Source: Sinomonas atrocyanea (lineage in GTDB: Bacteria; Actinomycetota; Actinomycetes; Actinomycetales; Micrococcaceae). Taken from it: DNA of 64,000 nucleotides. Shown here one piece after another: positions 19,117 to 27,052 of the stretch (position 1 is the stretch's first letter; each line of letters opens with the position of its first letter). Below the pieces are notes generated by a model. The model had not been told where the DNA came from. It saw only the letters and a program-made list of their open reading frames with translations, and ran no database searches. Position numbers and translations under genes: made by a program. The stretch is from contig NZ_JAUSTE010000001.1 of the NCBI RefSeq assembly GCF_030812675.1, forward strand, positions 744,001 to 808,000, written 5' to 3'.

Positions 19117-19797
19117 ATGACGACGCCGACCCACCGCCCCTCTTCGGACGGCCCCTTGTCGGGAGCCTCATCGGTTGCCGCGCCCGAGCAGATCGGCCTG
19201 GGGTTCGCCGAGGTCCTCACCCTGCTCGCGTTCCACGGCGGCGACTCCGTGCCGGCCACCGCTGCTCTCCTCGGCGTCGACCATTACGCGAACGTCGAGG
19301 ACCTCATCGCCGCCGGGGCCTCGTCTCTCGTGGCGCGCAGCTACGCCCTCGTCGATGCGCGGGGCGAACTGACGGTCGAGGGAGTCGTGGCCGGCATCGC
19401 CGTCGCCCTGGGGGCGGCTGAGCGGCGCATGCTCCTCACCCTCGAGGGCTCGGAGTGGACCGACAGGATCGTCCTGCTCGAAGCGCCGGAGGTCTCGATC
19501 CTCCTCCGGCCCCGCGCCTACGGGACGTGGTGGGCGCTCCCCCAGCCCGCCGACGTCTCCGGAGCCGAGGCCACGCTCAGCCTCGTGCGCGGCCACCTCG
19601 CCGAGCACTCCGCTGGCCGGGTGATCGTCGAACGCCACGTGGAAGGGCAGGGCGTCGCCCTCACCGTCCGGCGTTCGGACGACGGCGGGTGGCTGCTGGG
19701 GCAGAAGGTGCCCGGCAGCGGGGAACCCACCGAGTACCCCGCGGACGACGCCGACCTGCTGGTGACCCTCCGGGGCGTGAGGGGCGACCCGTCCTAG
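19117..19797 (+). CDS. EspG-like protein B, paralogue of the 18062-18703 product
   Basis: A 226-residue protein that aligns over most of its length with the product of 18062-18703. Shared features are LIAAGASSLVARSYALVD versus LLSAGASSLLARGYAELE, then a hydrophobic helix, a strand block LTLEGSEWTDRIVLLEAP, and a position-equivalent tryptophan in YGTWWALPQP. The pair suggests duplication with specialisation to different partners. It starts 43 nt after the membrane-protein gene; GGAG lies too close (2 nt) to the ATG to be a normal ribosome-binding site, and TAGTTA at 19102-19107 could be a separate -10 box. Function unproven. Confidence 0.55.
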   Translation: MTTPTHRPSSDGPLSGASSVAAPEQIGLGFAEVLTLLAFHGGDSVPATAALLGVDHYANVEDLIAAGASSLVARSYALVDARGELTVEGVVAGIAVALGAAERRMLLTLEGSEWTDRIVLLEAPEVSILLRPRAYGTWWALPQPADVSGAEATLSLVRGHLAEHSAGRVIVERHVEGQGVALTVRRSDDGGWLLGQKVPGSGEPTEYPADDADLLVTLRGVRGDPS

Positions 19798-19838
19798 GGC
19801 GCGATGAGCTCGGCTCCCGCCGCGGCGGATCGGCCACC

Positions 19839-20039
19839 ATGGTCCGCACCCGCCGCGGGGGCGTGGCGCTCGCGGTCATCGCGGGAGTCCTGTTCGCCGT
19901 GTGCCCTCCGCCGGGCCAGGCTCCTGATCCCGCCCCGCCCGGTGGTTCCGCAACCGCGGACCGCGGCGGCCGGCGTCCTCCGCGGACCGAGCTACGGGTG
20001 AGATGCATCCCACAGGCGGCCCTCCCGGTGCCCCCGTAG
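19839..20039 (+). CDS. Doubtful short ORF with signal-peptide-like start, possibly a remnant
   Basis: A 66-codon ORF whose first 22 residues resemble a secretion signal (basic MVRTRRGG, then hydrophobic [13 protein letters not shown] ending in C22), followed by Pro/Gly-rich low-complexity sequence. There is no ribosome-binding site. It fills most of the 252-nt gap before asd, and its stop codon coincides with the asd -10 box. It could be a truncated exported protein or chance coding potential in GC-rich DNA. Confidence 0.2.
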   Translation: MVRTRRGGVALAVIAGVLFAVCPPPGQAPDPAPPGGSATADRGGRRPPRTELRVRCIPQAALPVPP

Positions 20040-20042
20040 AAT
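20037..20042 (+). promoter_or_regulatory. -10 element giving a leaderless asd transcript
   Basis: TAGAAT followed by 7 nt and the ATG at 20050. This favours 20050 over the in-frame ATG at 20041, which lies inside the -10 box. Confidence 0.65.
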
Positions 20043-20049
20043 GGAGGGC

Positions 20050-21177
20050 ATGACTTCTTCGGTAGGCTTCGTCGGCTGGCGTGGCATGGTCGGTTCCGTC
20101 CTGATGGAGCGCATGCAGGATGAGGGCGACTTCGCCTCGATCGATCCCGTGTTCTTCTCGACGTCCAACGCGGGCGGCACGGCCCCCGCGTTCGCCGAGG
20201 GCGCCGGAGCCCTCCAGGACGCGTACGACCTCGACGCGCTGAAGAAGCTGCCGATCATCGTCACCGCGCAGGGCGGCGACTACACCAAGCAGGTCCACCC
20301 GCAGCTGCGCGCCGCCGGGTGGGACGGGCTCTGGATCGATGCGGCGTCGACGCTGCGCATGAACGAGGACTCGATCATCGTCCTCGACCCCGTGAACCGG
20401 AAGGTCATCGACGAGGCCCTCGCCTCCGGCGTGAAGGACTTCGTGGGCGGCAACTGCACCGTCTCCTGCATGCTGATGGGGCTCGGCGGGCTGTTCCGCA
20501 ACAACCTCGTGGAATGGGGCACGTCCATGACGTACCAGGCCGCCTCCGGCGGCGGCGCGCGGCACATGCGCGAGCTCCTCACCCAGTTCGGCACGCTCAA
20601 CGGCGCGGTGGCCGCGGAACTGTCCGACCCGGCGTCGGCCATCCTCGAGATCGACCGGAAGGTGCTCGCGGCCCAGCGCGGCGGCGTCGACGCGACCCAG
20701 TTCGGCGTCCCCCTCGCCGGCTCCCTCATCCCGTGGATCGATGCCGACCTCGGCAACGGCCAGTCCAAGGAGGAGTGGAAGGCCGGCGTCGAGACCAACA
20801 AGATCCTCGGAACCGGCGCGGGCGCGCCGATCGAGCCGGTGATCATGGACGGCCTCTGCGTGCGGATCGGGGCCATGCGCTCGCATTCGCAGGCCCTCAC
20901 GCTGAAGCTGCGCGAGGACCTCTCGGTGGACGAGATCGAGCGGATCATCGACGCCGACAACGAGTGGGCCCACGTGGTGCCCAACGAGAAGCAGGCCTCG
21001 ATGGACCAGCTCACCCCCGTCGCCGCGTCCGGCACCCTCGACATCCCCGTGGGCCGCATCCGCAAGCTCGAAATGGGGCCGGAGTACATCTCGGCGTTCA
21101 CCGTGGGCGACCAGCTCCTGTGGGGTGCGGCCGAGCCCCTGCGCCGCATGCTCAAGATCGCCACCGGGACGCTCTGA
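20050..21177 (+). CDS. asd: Aspartate-semialdehyde dehydrogenase
   Basis: A 375-residue Asd that reduces aspartyl phosphate to aspartate semialdehyde with NADPH, the branch point to lysine/diaminopimelate, threonine and methionine. The NADP-binding start [17 protein letters not shown] and the active-site [15 protein letters not shown] (Cys136) are of the E. coli-like subfamily (367 residues), rather than the shorter form found in many actinobacteria. An alternative in-frame ATG nine bases upstream is rejected because of the promoter geometry. No lysC neighbour is present. Confidence 0.94.
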   Translation: MTSSVGFVGWRGMVGSVLMERMQDEGDFASIDPVFFSTSNAGGTAPAFAEGAGALQDAYDLDALKKLPIIVTAQGGDYTKQVHPQLRAAGWDGLWIDAASTLRMNEDSIIVLDPVNRKVIDEALASGVKDFVGGNCTVSCMLMGLGGLFRNNLVEWGTSMTYQAASGGGARHMRELLTQFGTLNGAVAAELSDPASAILEIDRKVLAAQRGGVDATQFGVPLAGSLIPWIDADLGNGQSKEEWKAGVETNKILGTGAGAPIEPVIMDGLCVRIGAMRSHSQALTLKLREDLSVDEIERIIDADNEWAHVVPNEKQASMDQLTPVAASGTLDIPVGRIRKLEMGPEYISAFTVGDQLLWGAAEPLRRMLKIATGTL

Positions 21178-21212
21178 GGACTCCCTCCGACGGCTGAGGT
21201 CCTGCGATACAG

Positions 21213-21270
21213 ACGGCCCTCGACCGCATGGACGGTGCTGACCTGCACCGGTCGTGCGGTCGGGGGCCGT
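21213..21270 (+). terminator. Long inverted repeat after asd, probable terminator
   Basis: ACGGCCCTCGACCGCA (21213-21228) pairs with TGCGGTCGGGGGCCGT (21255-21270) over 16 positions with one G-U pair; the loop is 26 nt. It begins 36 nt after the asd stop. Confidence 0.5.
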
Positions 21271-21286
21271 TCGTGTGTGCTGCGCA

Positions 21287-21526
21287 TCAGCTGGCGAGCT
21301 CTGCAGCCCGGGCGAACCCGGCACGGACCTTCGCCGCGATCGTGCCCGGCGTACGGAGATCCGCCCAGCAGACGCGGACGACAACCCAGCCGGCCGCGGC
21401 CAGCGCGTTCTCCCGCCTCCACGCGGACCGCCTCCGCGCCACGACGTCCCGCAATCGTTCCCGGGCGCCCAAGCGGTCCTCGAGCCCACGATCGGTCCTC
21501 GGGCCACGATCGGTGCTGGGCAGCAC
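21287..21526 (-). pseudogene. C-terminal remnant of a DUF559 (Vsr-like endonuclease fold) protein
   Basis: The minus-strand frame ends with RRENALAAAGWVVVRVCWAD followed by LRTPGTIAAKVRAGF, the usual C-terminus of DUF559 proteins, in which the GW-x-V-x-R-x-x-W-x-D block closes the endonuclease-like fold. Only ~55 residues match; the rest of the domain, including the catalytic part, is missing, and the upstream side runs directly into a repeat cluster. This is most simply the tail of a deleted gene. Confidence 0.55.
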
Positions 21527-21558
21527 CGATCATACGGGACAGCACCGATTGTGCCCCG
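21484..21558. repeat. Cluster of four ~19-nt repeats, two in each orientation
   Basis: Units CAGCACCGATCATACGGGA (from 21521) and CAGCACCGATTGTGCCCCG (from 21540) are direct; CAGCACCGATCGTGGCCCGA and a diverged copy lie on the opposite strand just before. GATCGGTGCTG and CAGCACCGATC (21508-21531) form a perfect hairpin with a 2-nt loop. Confidence 0.6.
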
Positions 21559-21576
21559 GCTGAGGAATCGCGGGCC

Positions 21577-22698
21577 CTACCGCGCCCAGTAGGACTCGAT
21601 CCGGGCTACCGCTCTGTCCAGCGCCGCCGAGGCGGCCGGGCCGAGGTCCTCGAAGAGCTCCGGCTCCACGCGCGGCCCACCGGGCCGGCCGCCCTTGGTC
21701 CACGTGCCCACCGCACGGCCGCCTACGGTGACCATCGCCTTGAACGTCCCGTTGAGTCCGGGGATCAGCCTCTGGAGGTAGGGCTCCGGGATCGCCACGG
21801 AGCGGTCCGGATAGCCGATGGCCAGCTCGTCGAAGCCGGGCACCGCGACCACCGCGCGGGCTCCGGCCCGCGAGTCCGCGAGCGCGGCGATCTCGGGCGC
21901 ACAGGCGAGGACGCGCCCCTGCCAGGCCACCTGCTCGGCCCGCGCCGCCGCGGCTGCGAAGGGTCCGCGCACCGCGCCGAGCGGCTGGCCGAGCCACCAG
22001 GCGAAGTCCCGCTCGTCGACCGGCCCATGTGAGGAGATGTACCGCTCGGCGAGGTGCTCGAGGGCGTCGTCCCCTGTGAGGCCGGCGGCGGCCGGCAGCC
22101 ACTCGTCCGCGAGCCGGAACTCCTGCTGCCGCCCCCGCAATGGCCCCTGCACGAGCACCAGGCGGTGGCTCAGGATCGAGATCAGGTGGATGCCGCGCTG
22201 GGCCGCAGTGGGCTGCCCGGCGGCCTCGAACGCCTCGAAGAGTTCGGCGCGGGTCAGCCCGGCCCCGCCCGAGAGCCTGCTCTCAGCGGCCTTGCGGACC
22301 ACCGCGACGTCCTCCTCGCTGATCGCGAGGTCCCGGTGGCGAGCCGCGGCCGAGCGCATCACCCGCTCGTGCGCGAGCCCCACGAACATCCGCACGTCCT
22401 CGGCCGCCACGGTGAACAGCGTGCCCCGCATGGTCCACGTGCGCACGATCGCGCCGCGCGCCAGCGCAGCCGCCACGCCGGAGGCGGTGGCCGCCCGCGT
22501 CCTGAGTCCGACCGCGAGGAGACCCGACTGGAGGTCCTGGCTCTGCAGCGCTCCCATGCGGCGCACCGCGGAGACCGGGTCAGGCGCAGGCCCCACCTGG
22601 TCCCCCGCGGGGGCGACCGGAAGCAGCCCCTGCGCGGCGAGCCTGAGGCGCGCCACCGTCGTCGTGCGCAGCCCTCGCTGCCTCTCCGAAGACTCCAT
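21577..22698 (-). CDS. Winged-helix protein of the AlkZ/YcaQ-like (HTH_42) family
   Basis: A 373-residue protein with the family signatures MGALQSQDLQSGLLAVGLRT (residues ~48-67) and IVRTWTMRGTLFTV (~83-96), followed by three winged-helix modules and ending with a beta-rich block GTWTKGGRPGG. The Q-x-Q motif (Q52-S-Q54) corresponds to the catalytic motif of AlkZ-type DNA glycosylases that release bulky or interstrand-crosslinked alkyl purines. Many actinobacterial relatives are uncharacterised, so glycosylase activity is inferred. The gene is convergent with the DUF559 remnant/asd side and preceded by the repeat array at 22752. Confidence 0.7.
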   Translation of the reverse strand: MESSERQRGLRTTTVARLRLAAQGLLPVAPAGDQVGPAPDPVSAVRRMGALQSQDLQSGLLAVGLRTRAATASGVAAALARGAIVRTWTMRGTLFTVAAEDVRMFVGLAHERVMRSAAARHRDLAISEEDVAVVRKAAESRLSGGAGLTRAELFEAFEAAGQPTAAQRGIHLISILSHRLVLVQGPLRGRQQEFRLADEWLPAAAGLTGDDALEHLAERYISSHGPVDERDFAWWLGQPLGAVRGPFAAAAARAEQVAWQGRVLACAPEIAALADSRAGARAVVAVPGFDELAIGYPDRSVAIPEPYLQRLIPGLNGTFKAMVTVGGRAVGTWTKGGRPGGPRVEPELFEDLGPAASAALDRAVARIESYWAR

Positions 22699-22751
22699 GC
22701 GTCCATGGTGCCCCGGGATGCGGACAGGACTCGTCCTGATCCGCCCGGGAA

Positions 22752-22866
22752 AGTCTGAGAGTCAGGTTCTGGGAGTCACATCAGGTGACCCGCAGAAGCT
22801 GACCCCCAGAAGCTGACCCCCAGGACGTGACCCGCAGAAGCTGACTCTCAGAAGGTGACTTTCAGA
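22752..22866. repeat. Array of 14-nt repeats with inverted leading units
   Basis: Five full units on the plus strand follow one another from 22787 to 22856: GACCCGCAGAAGCT, GACCCCCAGAAGCT, GACCCCCAGGACGT, GACCCGCAGAAGCT, GACTCTCAGAAGGT, then a partial GACTTTCAGA. Two units in reverse orientation (22752-22777) precede them. The array lies between the winged-helix gene and the end of the thiolase gene. Confidence 0.85.
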
Positions 22867-22898
22867 CGCGCCCAGGGGGCTGGGTGTCGGGCGGGCGG

Positions 22899-24188
22899 TC
22901 AGCGCTCGAGGAGCAGCGCATCGCCCTGCCCGCCGCCGCCGCACAGCGCCACGGCGGCGCGTCCGGAGCCACGGCGCAGCAGCTCGTGCACGGCCGTGAC
23001 GACCACGCGCGCGCCGGAGGCGCCGATCGGGTGCCCGATCGCGATCGCCCCGCCGTTGACGTTCACGCGGTCCATCGGCACGCCGAGCAGCGCCGCGGAA
23101 TGCGCGGCCACGGACGCGAAGGCCTCGTTGACCTCGACGAGGTCCAGATCGTCCGCAGACCAGCCCTCGCGCCCGAGCGCCGCTGAGATGGCCTTGGCCG
23201 GCTTGTCCGGGAGCGTCGTGTCCGGTCCGGCGATCTGGCCGTGCGCGCGCACGACGGCGAGCACCTCCAACGCGCGCCGCTCGGCTTCCGCGCGGGTCGT
23301 CAGCACGAGCGCCGAGGCCCCGTCGGAGATGGGCGAGGCGTTCCCCGCGGTGACGGTCCCGTCCGGGGAGAAGGCGGGCCGCAGCTTCGCCAGGGTCTCG
23401 GGGGTCGAGTCGGGCCGGATGCCCTCGTCCTCGGCGACCTCGAGCACGGCGCCCTTGCGCTGCGGGACCTTGACGGGGACGATCTCGGCCGCCCAGACCC
23501 CGGCGGCGGCCGCGGCGCCGGCGCGCACGTGGGAGGCCGCAGCGACGGCGTCCGCCTCCTCCCGCGTGAGCCCGAGTTCCGCGTTGGCGCGGTCGGTGGC
23601 GAGCCCCATGGCCTCGTGGTCGAACGCGTCCGTGAGGCCGTCGTGGGCGGTGGCGTCGAGGAGCTCCATCGGGCCGTAGGCGGTCCCGGCGCGCGTCCCG
23701 GCCAGCAGGCGCGGCGCCTGGCTCATGGACTCCTGGCCGCCGGCCACGACGATGCGCGCGTCGCCGAGGCGCAGCATGCGCGCGGCCTCGATGACGGCGG
23801 ACAGGCCGGAGAGGCACACCTTGTTGACGGTGGCCGCGGGCGCGGTGAGCGGGATCCCGGCCGCGGCCGCGGACTGCCGGGCGGGGTTCTGGCCCGCACC
23901 GGCCTGCAGGACCTGGCCCATCACCACGGCATCGACGTCGCCGGCCGCAACCCCGGCGCGCCCCAGGGCCCCGGCGATGGCGGCCGCGCCGAGCTCCACC
24001 GCGGACAGCGAGGAGAGCCGGCCGAGCAGCTTGCCCTGCGGGGTGCGGGCCGCGCCGACGATCACCACGTCCTCGGGGGCGCCCGGCGCAGGGACATGAC
24101 CCCTCACCGTTGAGGGGTCATGTCCCTGCGTTGAGGGGTCATGTCCCTGCGCGGCGGCGCCTGCATTCTGGGTCTCGGGGGTGCTCAT
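22899..24188 (-). CDS. Acetyl-CoA C-acyltransferase (thiolase) with a repeat-derived N-terminal extension
   Basis: A 429-residue thiolase that cleaves 3-ketoacyl-CoA, the last step of beta-oxidation (or condenses acetyl-CoA). Motifs: VNKVCLSGLSAV with nucleophile Cys125, GHPIGASGARVVVTAVHEL, and the C-terminal CGGGGQGDALLLER with the second catalytic Cys. The usual enzyme is ~395 residues; the surplus is at the N-terminus, where residues ~14-36 (AQGHDPSTQGHDPSTVRG and following) are encoded by three copies of a 20-nt repeat. ATG 24188 has AAGGAG upstream and overlaps the ligase stop by ATGA, so this is the start in use unless the internal GTG before DVVIVGAARTP is used. Confidence 0.9.
   Translation of the reverse strand: MSTPETQNAGAAAQGHDPSTQGHDPSTVRGHVPAPGAPEDVVIVGAARTPQGKLLGRLSSLSAVELGAAAIAGALGRAGVAAGDVDAVVMGQVLQAGAGQNPARQSAAAAGIPLTAPAATVNKVCLSGLSAVIEAARMLRLGDARIVVAGGQESMSQAPRLLAGTRAGTAYGPMELLDATAHDGLTDAFDHEAMGLATDRANAELGLTREEADAVAAASHVRAGAAAAAGVWAAEIVPVKVPQRKGAVLEVAEDEGIRPDSTPETLAKLRPAFSPDGTVTAGNASPISDGASALVLTTRAEAERRALEVLAVVRAHGQIAGPDTTLPDKPAKAISAALGREGWSADDLDLVEVNEAFASVAAHSAALLGVPMDRVNVNGGAIAIGHPIGASGARVVVTAVHELLRRGSGRAAVALCGGGGQGDALLLER
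24087..24151. repeat. Three copies of a 20-nt repeat inside the thiolase gene
   Basis: TGAGGGGTCATGTCCCTGCG occurs at 24111-24130 and 24132-24151, and its exact reverse complement at 24087-24106, separated by a 4-nt loop from the first. The two direct copies are 21 nt apart, so they keep the reading frame and encode the peptide repeat QGHDPST. Confidence 0.9.
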
Positions 24189-25828
24189 CGTGCTCCTTCC
24201 GCGGCCGCCAGGGCGCGCAGTTCGTGCTTGAGGGTCTTGCCCGTGGAGGTCTTGGGCAGCTGGTCGGTGAAGTGGATCTCGCGCGGGACCTTGAACCCGG
24301 CGAGGACCCCCCGGACGTGCCCGGACAGGGCGTCCGCGGTGAGCTGCGACGTGCCCGCGCGGACCACGAACGCCACGGGGCGCTCGCCCCACCGGGGATC
24401 CGGCATGCCGATCACGGCGACGTCGAGCACCTCGGGGTGCGAGACGATGGCCTGCTCGACCTCGATCGTCGAGATGTTCTCGCCGCCGGAGATGACGATG
24501 TCCTTCGCCCGGTCCTTGAGCTGGATGTAGCCGTCGGGGTGCATGACACCGAGGTCGCCGGTGTGGAACCAGCCGCCGGCGAACGCGCGCTCGGTCGCCT
24601 CGGGGTCCTTGTAGTAGCCGAGCATGACGTTGTTGCCGCGCAGCACGATCTCGCCGAGGGTCTCGCCGTCGGCGGGGACATCCCGGAGCCCGCCGGCCGT
24701 GCCGACCTCCACGACCCGGGCCGTCTCGGCCTGGACCATCCCCACGCCCTGGCGGGACAGCTTCGCGGCGCGCTCGTCCGCGGGGAGGCCGTCCCACGCC
24801 TCCTGGTACTCGCAGATCGTGTAGGGCCCGTAGACCTCGGTGAGCCCGTACACGTGCACCACCTGCACGCCCAGATCCGAGAGCCGGCGGATGATCGTGG
24901 GCGAGGGCGGCGCCCCCGCCGTCGTGATCCGCAGCGGGCCGGCGCCGCGGGCCGCGAGCGCGTGCGCCTGCTCGGCGTCGGCGATGATCGAGCACACGGT
25001 GGGCGCCCCGCACAGGTGGGTCATGCCGTCGTCGAGCGCGGCCCAGACGGGCTCTGGCCGGACCGCCCGCAGGCACACGTGGGTCCCGGCCGCGGCGGTG
25101 ACGGCCCACGGCGTGCACCAGCCGTTGCAGTGGAACATCGGCAGGGTCCACAGGTACCGCGTGTCCCCGTCGAAGCCCTGGTGGTGGGCCTCGCCCAGGG
25201 CGTTGAGGTAGGCGCCCCGGTGGGAGTACAGCACTCCCTTGGGCCTGCCCGTGGTGCCCGAGGTGTAGTTGAGGGTGATCGGCGCCTGCTCGTCGTCGAC
25301 GCCCCACGGCAGGTCCGGCCCGTCCGGGGCGCCCGCGAGGAAGTCCGCGTACAGCTCGCGCACGACGCCGGCCGCCTCCTCGCGGGGGCCCGTCGCCGGG
25401 GCGCCGGCCTCGCTGTCGGGGACGACGACGACCGGCACCCGGGCGGCCGGTCCGCCCAGGTCCGCGACCCCGTCGACCGTCGCGAGCAGTTCCGCGTCCG
25501 CGAAGAGGAGGGCGGCCTCGGAGTGCTCGAGGATGTACTTGACCTCGTGGGCCGCGAGGCGCGTGTTGAGGGCCACGAGCACCCCTCCGGCCAGCGGCAC
25601 GGCGAAGTGCGCGATGAGCAGCTCGGGGACGTTCGGGGCAATGAACGCGACGCGGTCGCCAGGCTGGATCCGGGCCGCGAGGGCCTTGGCGAGGCGCTGG
25701 GCCTCGGCGCCGAACTCGGCGTAGGTGTAGCGGCGGGGCCCGTGCTCGATCGCGGTCCTGCCGGGGAAGACTGCTGCGGAGCGCTCGAGGAACCGCAGGG
25801 GGCTCAGCGCCGAGTAGTTGGCCTGCAT
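24185..25828 (-). CDS. Acyl-CoA synthetase (AMP-forming, FadD/AlkK-like)
   Basis: A 547-residue adenylate-forming ligase that activates a carboxylic acid to its CoA thioester. The P-loop NYTSGTTGRPKG (~190), the YGLTEVYGPY motif (~330), the hinge FHTGDLGVMHPDGYIQLKDR with the conserved aspartates (~420-440), and the catalytic lysine in PKTSTGKTLKHELR (~530) are all intact. It resembles medium- or branched-chain acyl-CoA synthetases; the substrate cannot be told. ATG 25828 has GGAGG 7 nt upstream. It starts 17 nt after the acyl-CoA dehydrogenase and overlaps thiolase, within a fatty-acid degradation operon. Confidence 0.9.
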   Translation of the reverse strand: MQANYSALSPLRFLERSAAVFPGRTAIEHGPRRYTYAEFGAEAQRLAKALAARIQPGDRVAFIAPNVPELLIAHFAVPLAGGVLVALNTRLAAHEVKYILEHSEAALLFADAELLATVDGVADLGGPAARVPVVVVPDSEAGAPATGPREEAAGVVRELYADFLAGAPDGPDLPWGVDDEQAPITLNYTSGTTGRPKGVLYSHRGAYLNALGEAHHQGFDGDTRYLWTLPMFHCNGWCTPWAVTAAAGTHVCLRAVRPEPVWAALDDGMTHLCGAPTVCSIIADAEQAHALAARGAGPLRITTAGAPPSPTIIRRLSDLGVQVVHVYGLTEVYGPYTICEYQEAWDGLPADERAAKLSRQGVGMVQAETARVVEVGTAGGLRDVPADGETLGEIVLRGNNVMLGYYKDPEATERAFAGGWFHTGDLGVMHPDGYIQLKDRAKDIVISGGENISTIEVEQAIVSHPEVLDVAVIGMPDPRWGERPVAFVVRAGTSQLTADALSGHVRGVLAGFKVPREIHFTDQLPKTSTGKTLKHELRALAAAEGAR

Positions 25829-25845
25829 CGGGTGTCCTCCGCCGC

Positions 25846-27027
25846 TCAGGCGAACGCGCCCACGCCGGTCACGTCGCGCCCGATCAGGAGGGCCTGGACG
25901 CTCTCGGTGCCCTCGTAGGTGTGGATCGACTCGATGTCCATCATATGGCGCACCACGTGGTTCTCGAGGAGGATGCCGTTGCCGCCGAGGAGGTCGCGGG
26001 CTGTCGATGCGATGAAGCGGGCCTTGCGGGTGTTGTGGTACTTGGCCATGGACGCCTGCGTGGGCCGCATCCGGCCCTCGGCGTCGAGGCGTGCGAGGTG
26101 GACGCAGTGCAGCTGCATGCTCGTCAGCTCGGCGAGCATCTGGGAGAGGCGGTCCTGGACGAGCTGGAACTTCGCGAGCGGCTTGCCGAACTGGACGCGC
26201 TGCCCGGCGTAGGTCACGGCGGCCTCGTAGGCGGCCGTCGCGTGCCCCAGCGCGGACCAGGCCACGCCGAGACGGGTCGCCACGAGCACCTTGGAGGTGT
26301 CCTTGAACGTCTTGGCCCCCGGGAGGACGTTCTCGGCCGGGATGCGCGCACCCTGCAGGCGGATGCGGGCCTGGTGGATCGCGCGGAGCGAGCCCTTGCC
26401 CTCGATCACCTCGGCCTCGTAGCCGGGAGTGTCCTGCGGGACGAGGAAGCCGCGCACGCTGCCCTCCTCGTCGCGGGCCCACACCACCGTGATGCCGCCG
26501 GAGGCGCCGTTGCCGATCCACTTCTTCTCGCCGTCGAGGACCCACTCGTCCCCGTCGCGGCGTGCGGTGGTCTCGAGCGAGACCGAGTCCGAGCCGTGGT
26601 CCGGCTCCGTGAGGGCGAACGAGCCGAGCTCCTCTCCCCGGGCGAGCGGCCCGAGCCAGCGCTCCTTCTGCTCCTCGGAGCCGTGGAAGGCGATGGAGCG
26701 GAGGGCGAGGCCGCCCTGCACGGCCACGACGGTGCCGAGGGAGCCGTCGCAGCGGGAGATCTCCATGTTCACGAGGCCCGCGGCGAGGGGGCTCATGGGC
26801 TCGAGGCCGGGGACCCCGATCCCGTCGGCGAGGAGGTTCAGCTCCCCCATCCGCTTGACGAGGTGCAGCGGGTACTCGGCGCGGTCCCAGTACTCGTTCA
26901 TCCGGGGCAGGGCCTCGTCGCTGAACGCGCGGGCGCGGTCCCAGTGGGCGCGGTCCTCGGCGGGCAGGTCCTCGAACGCCGCGTAGTAGTCGGTGTCGAG
27001 GGCGGCGGAGACGTCGTAGTCGGGCAT
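25846..27027 (-). CDS. Acyl-CoA dehydrogenase, glutaryl-CoA dehydrogenase-like
   Basis: A 393-residue FAD enzyme. The FAD/substrate segment FALTEPDHGSDSVSLETTAR (~145-165), KKWIGNGASGGITVVWARD, and the C-terminal IHTYEGTESVQALLIGRDVT, whose Glu is the catalytic base in the glutaryl-CoA dehydrogenase subgroup, are all present. Members of this subgroup oxidise glutaryl-CoA or short branched acyl-CoAs; others serve in beta-oxidation. ATG 27027 has AAGGA 6 nt or so upstream. It is 25 nt after the hydroxyacyl-CoA dehydrogenase and 17 nt before the ligase. Confidence 0.9.
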   Translation of the reverse strand: MPDYDVSAALDTDYYAAFEDLPAEDRAHWDRARAFSDEALPRMNEYWDRAEYPLHLVKRMGELNLLADGIGVPGLEPMSPLAAGLVNMEISRCDGSLGTVVAVQGGLALRSIAFHGSEEQKERWLGPLARGEELGSFALTEPDHGSDSVSLETTARRDGDEWVLDGEKKWIGNGASGGITVVWARDEEGSVRGFLVPQDTPGYEAEVIEGKGSLRAIHQARIRLQGARIPAENVLPGAKTFKDTSKVLVATRLGVAWSALGHATAAYEAAVTYAGQRVQFGKPLAKFQLVQDRLSQMLAELTSMQLHCVHLARLDAEGRMRPTQASMAKYHNTRKARFIASTARDLLGGNGILLENHVVRHMMDIESIHTYEGTESVQALLIGRDVTGVGAFA

Positions 27028-27052
27028 GGGGATCCTTCGAGGGAGTGAGGGT

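Larger units (their letters stand above)
21178..21576. other. 400-nt stretch without an intact gene
   Basis: It contains, in order, a 16-bp inverted repeat after asd (21213-21270), a minus-strand remnant of a DUF559-type protein (21287-21526), and a cluster of ~19-nt repeats in both orientations (21484-21558). No promoter for the flanking genes is evident. Confidence 0.7.

Noticed and set aside
20041-20049. Earlier asd start at ATG 20041
   Set aside because: This ATG lies within the TAGAAT box, while ATG 20050 has the same spacing as the other leaderless genes and matches the family N-terminus.
22752-22866. CRISPR array
   Set aside because: Units are 14 nt, contiguous, without spacers, and no cas genes are present.
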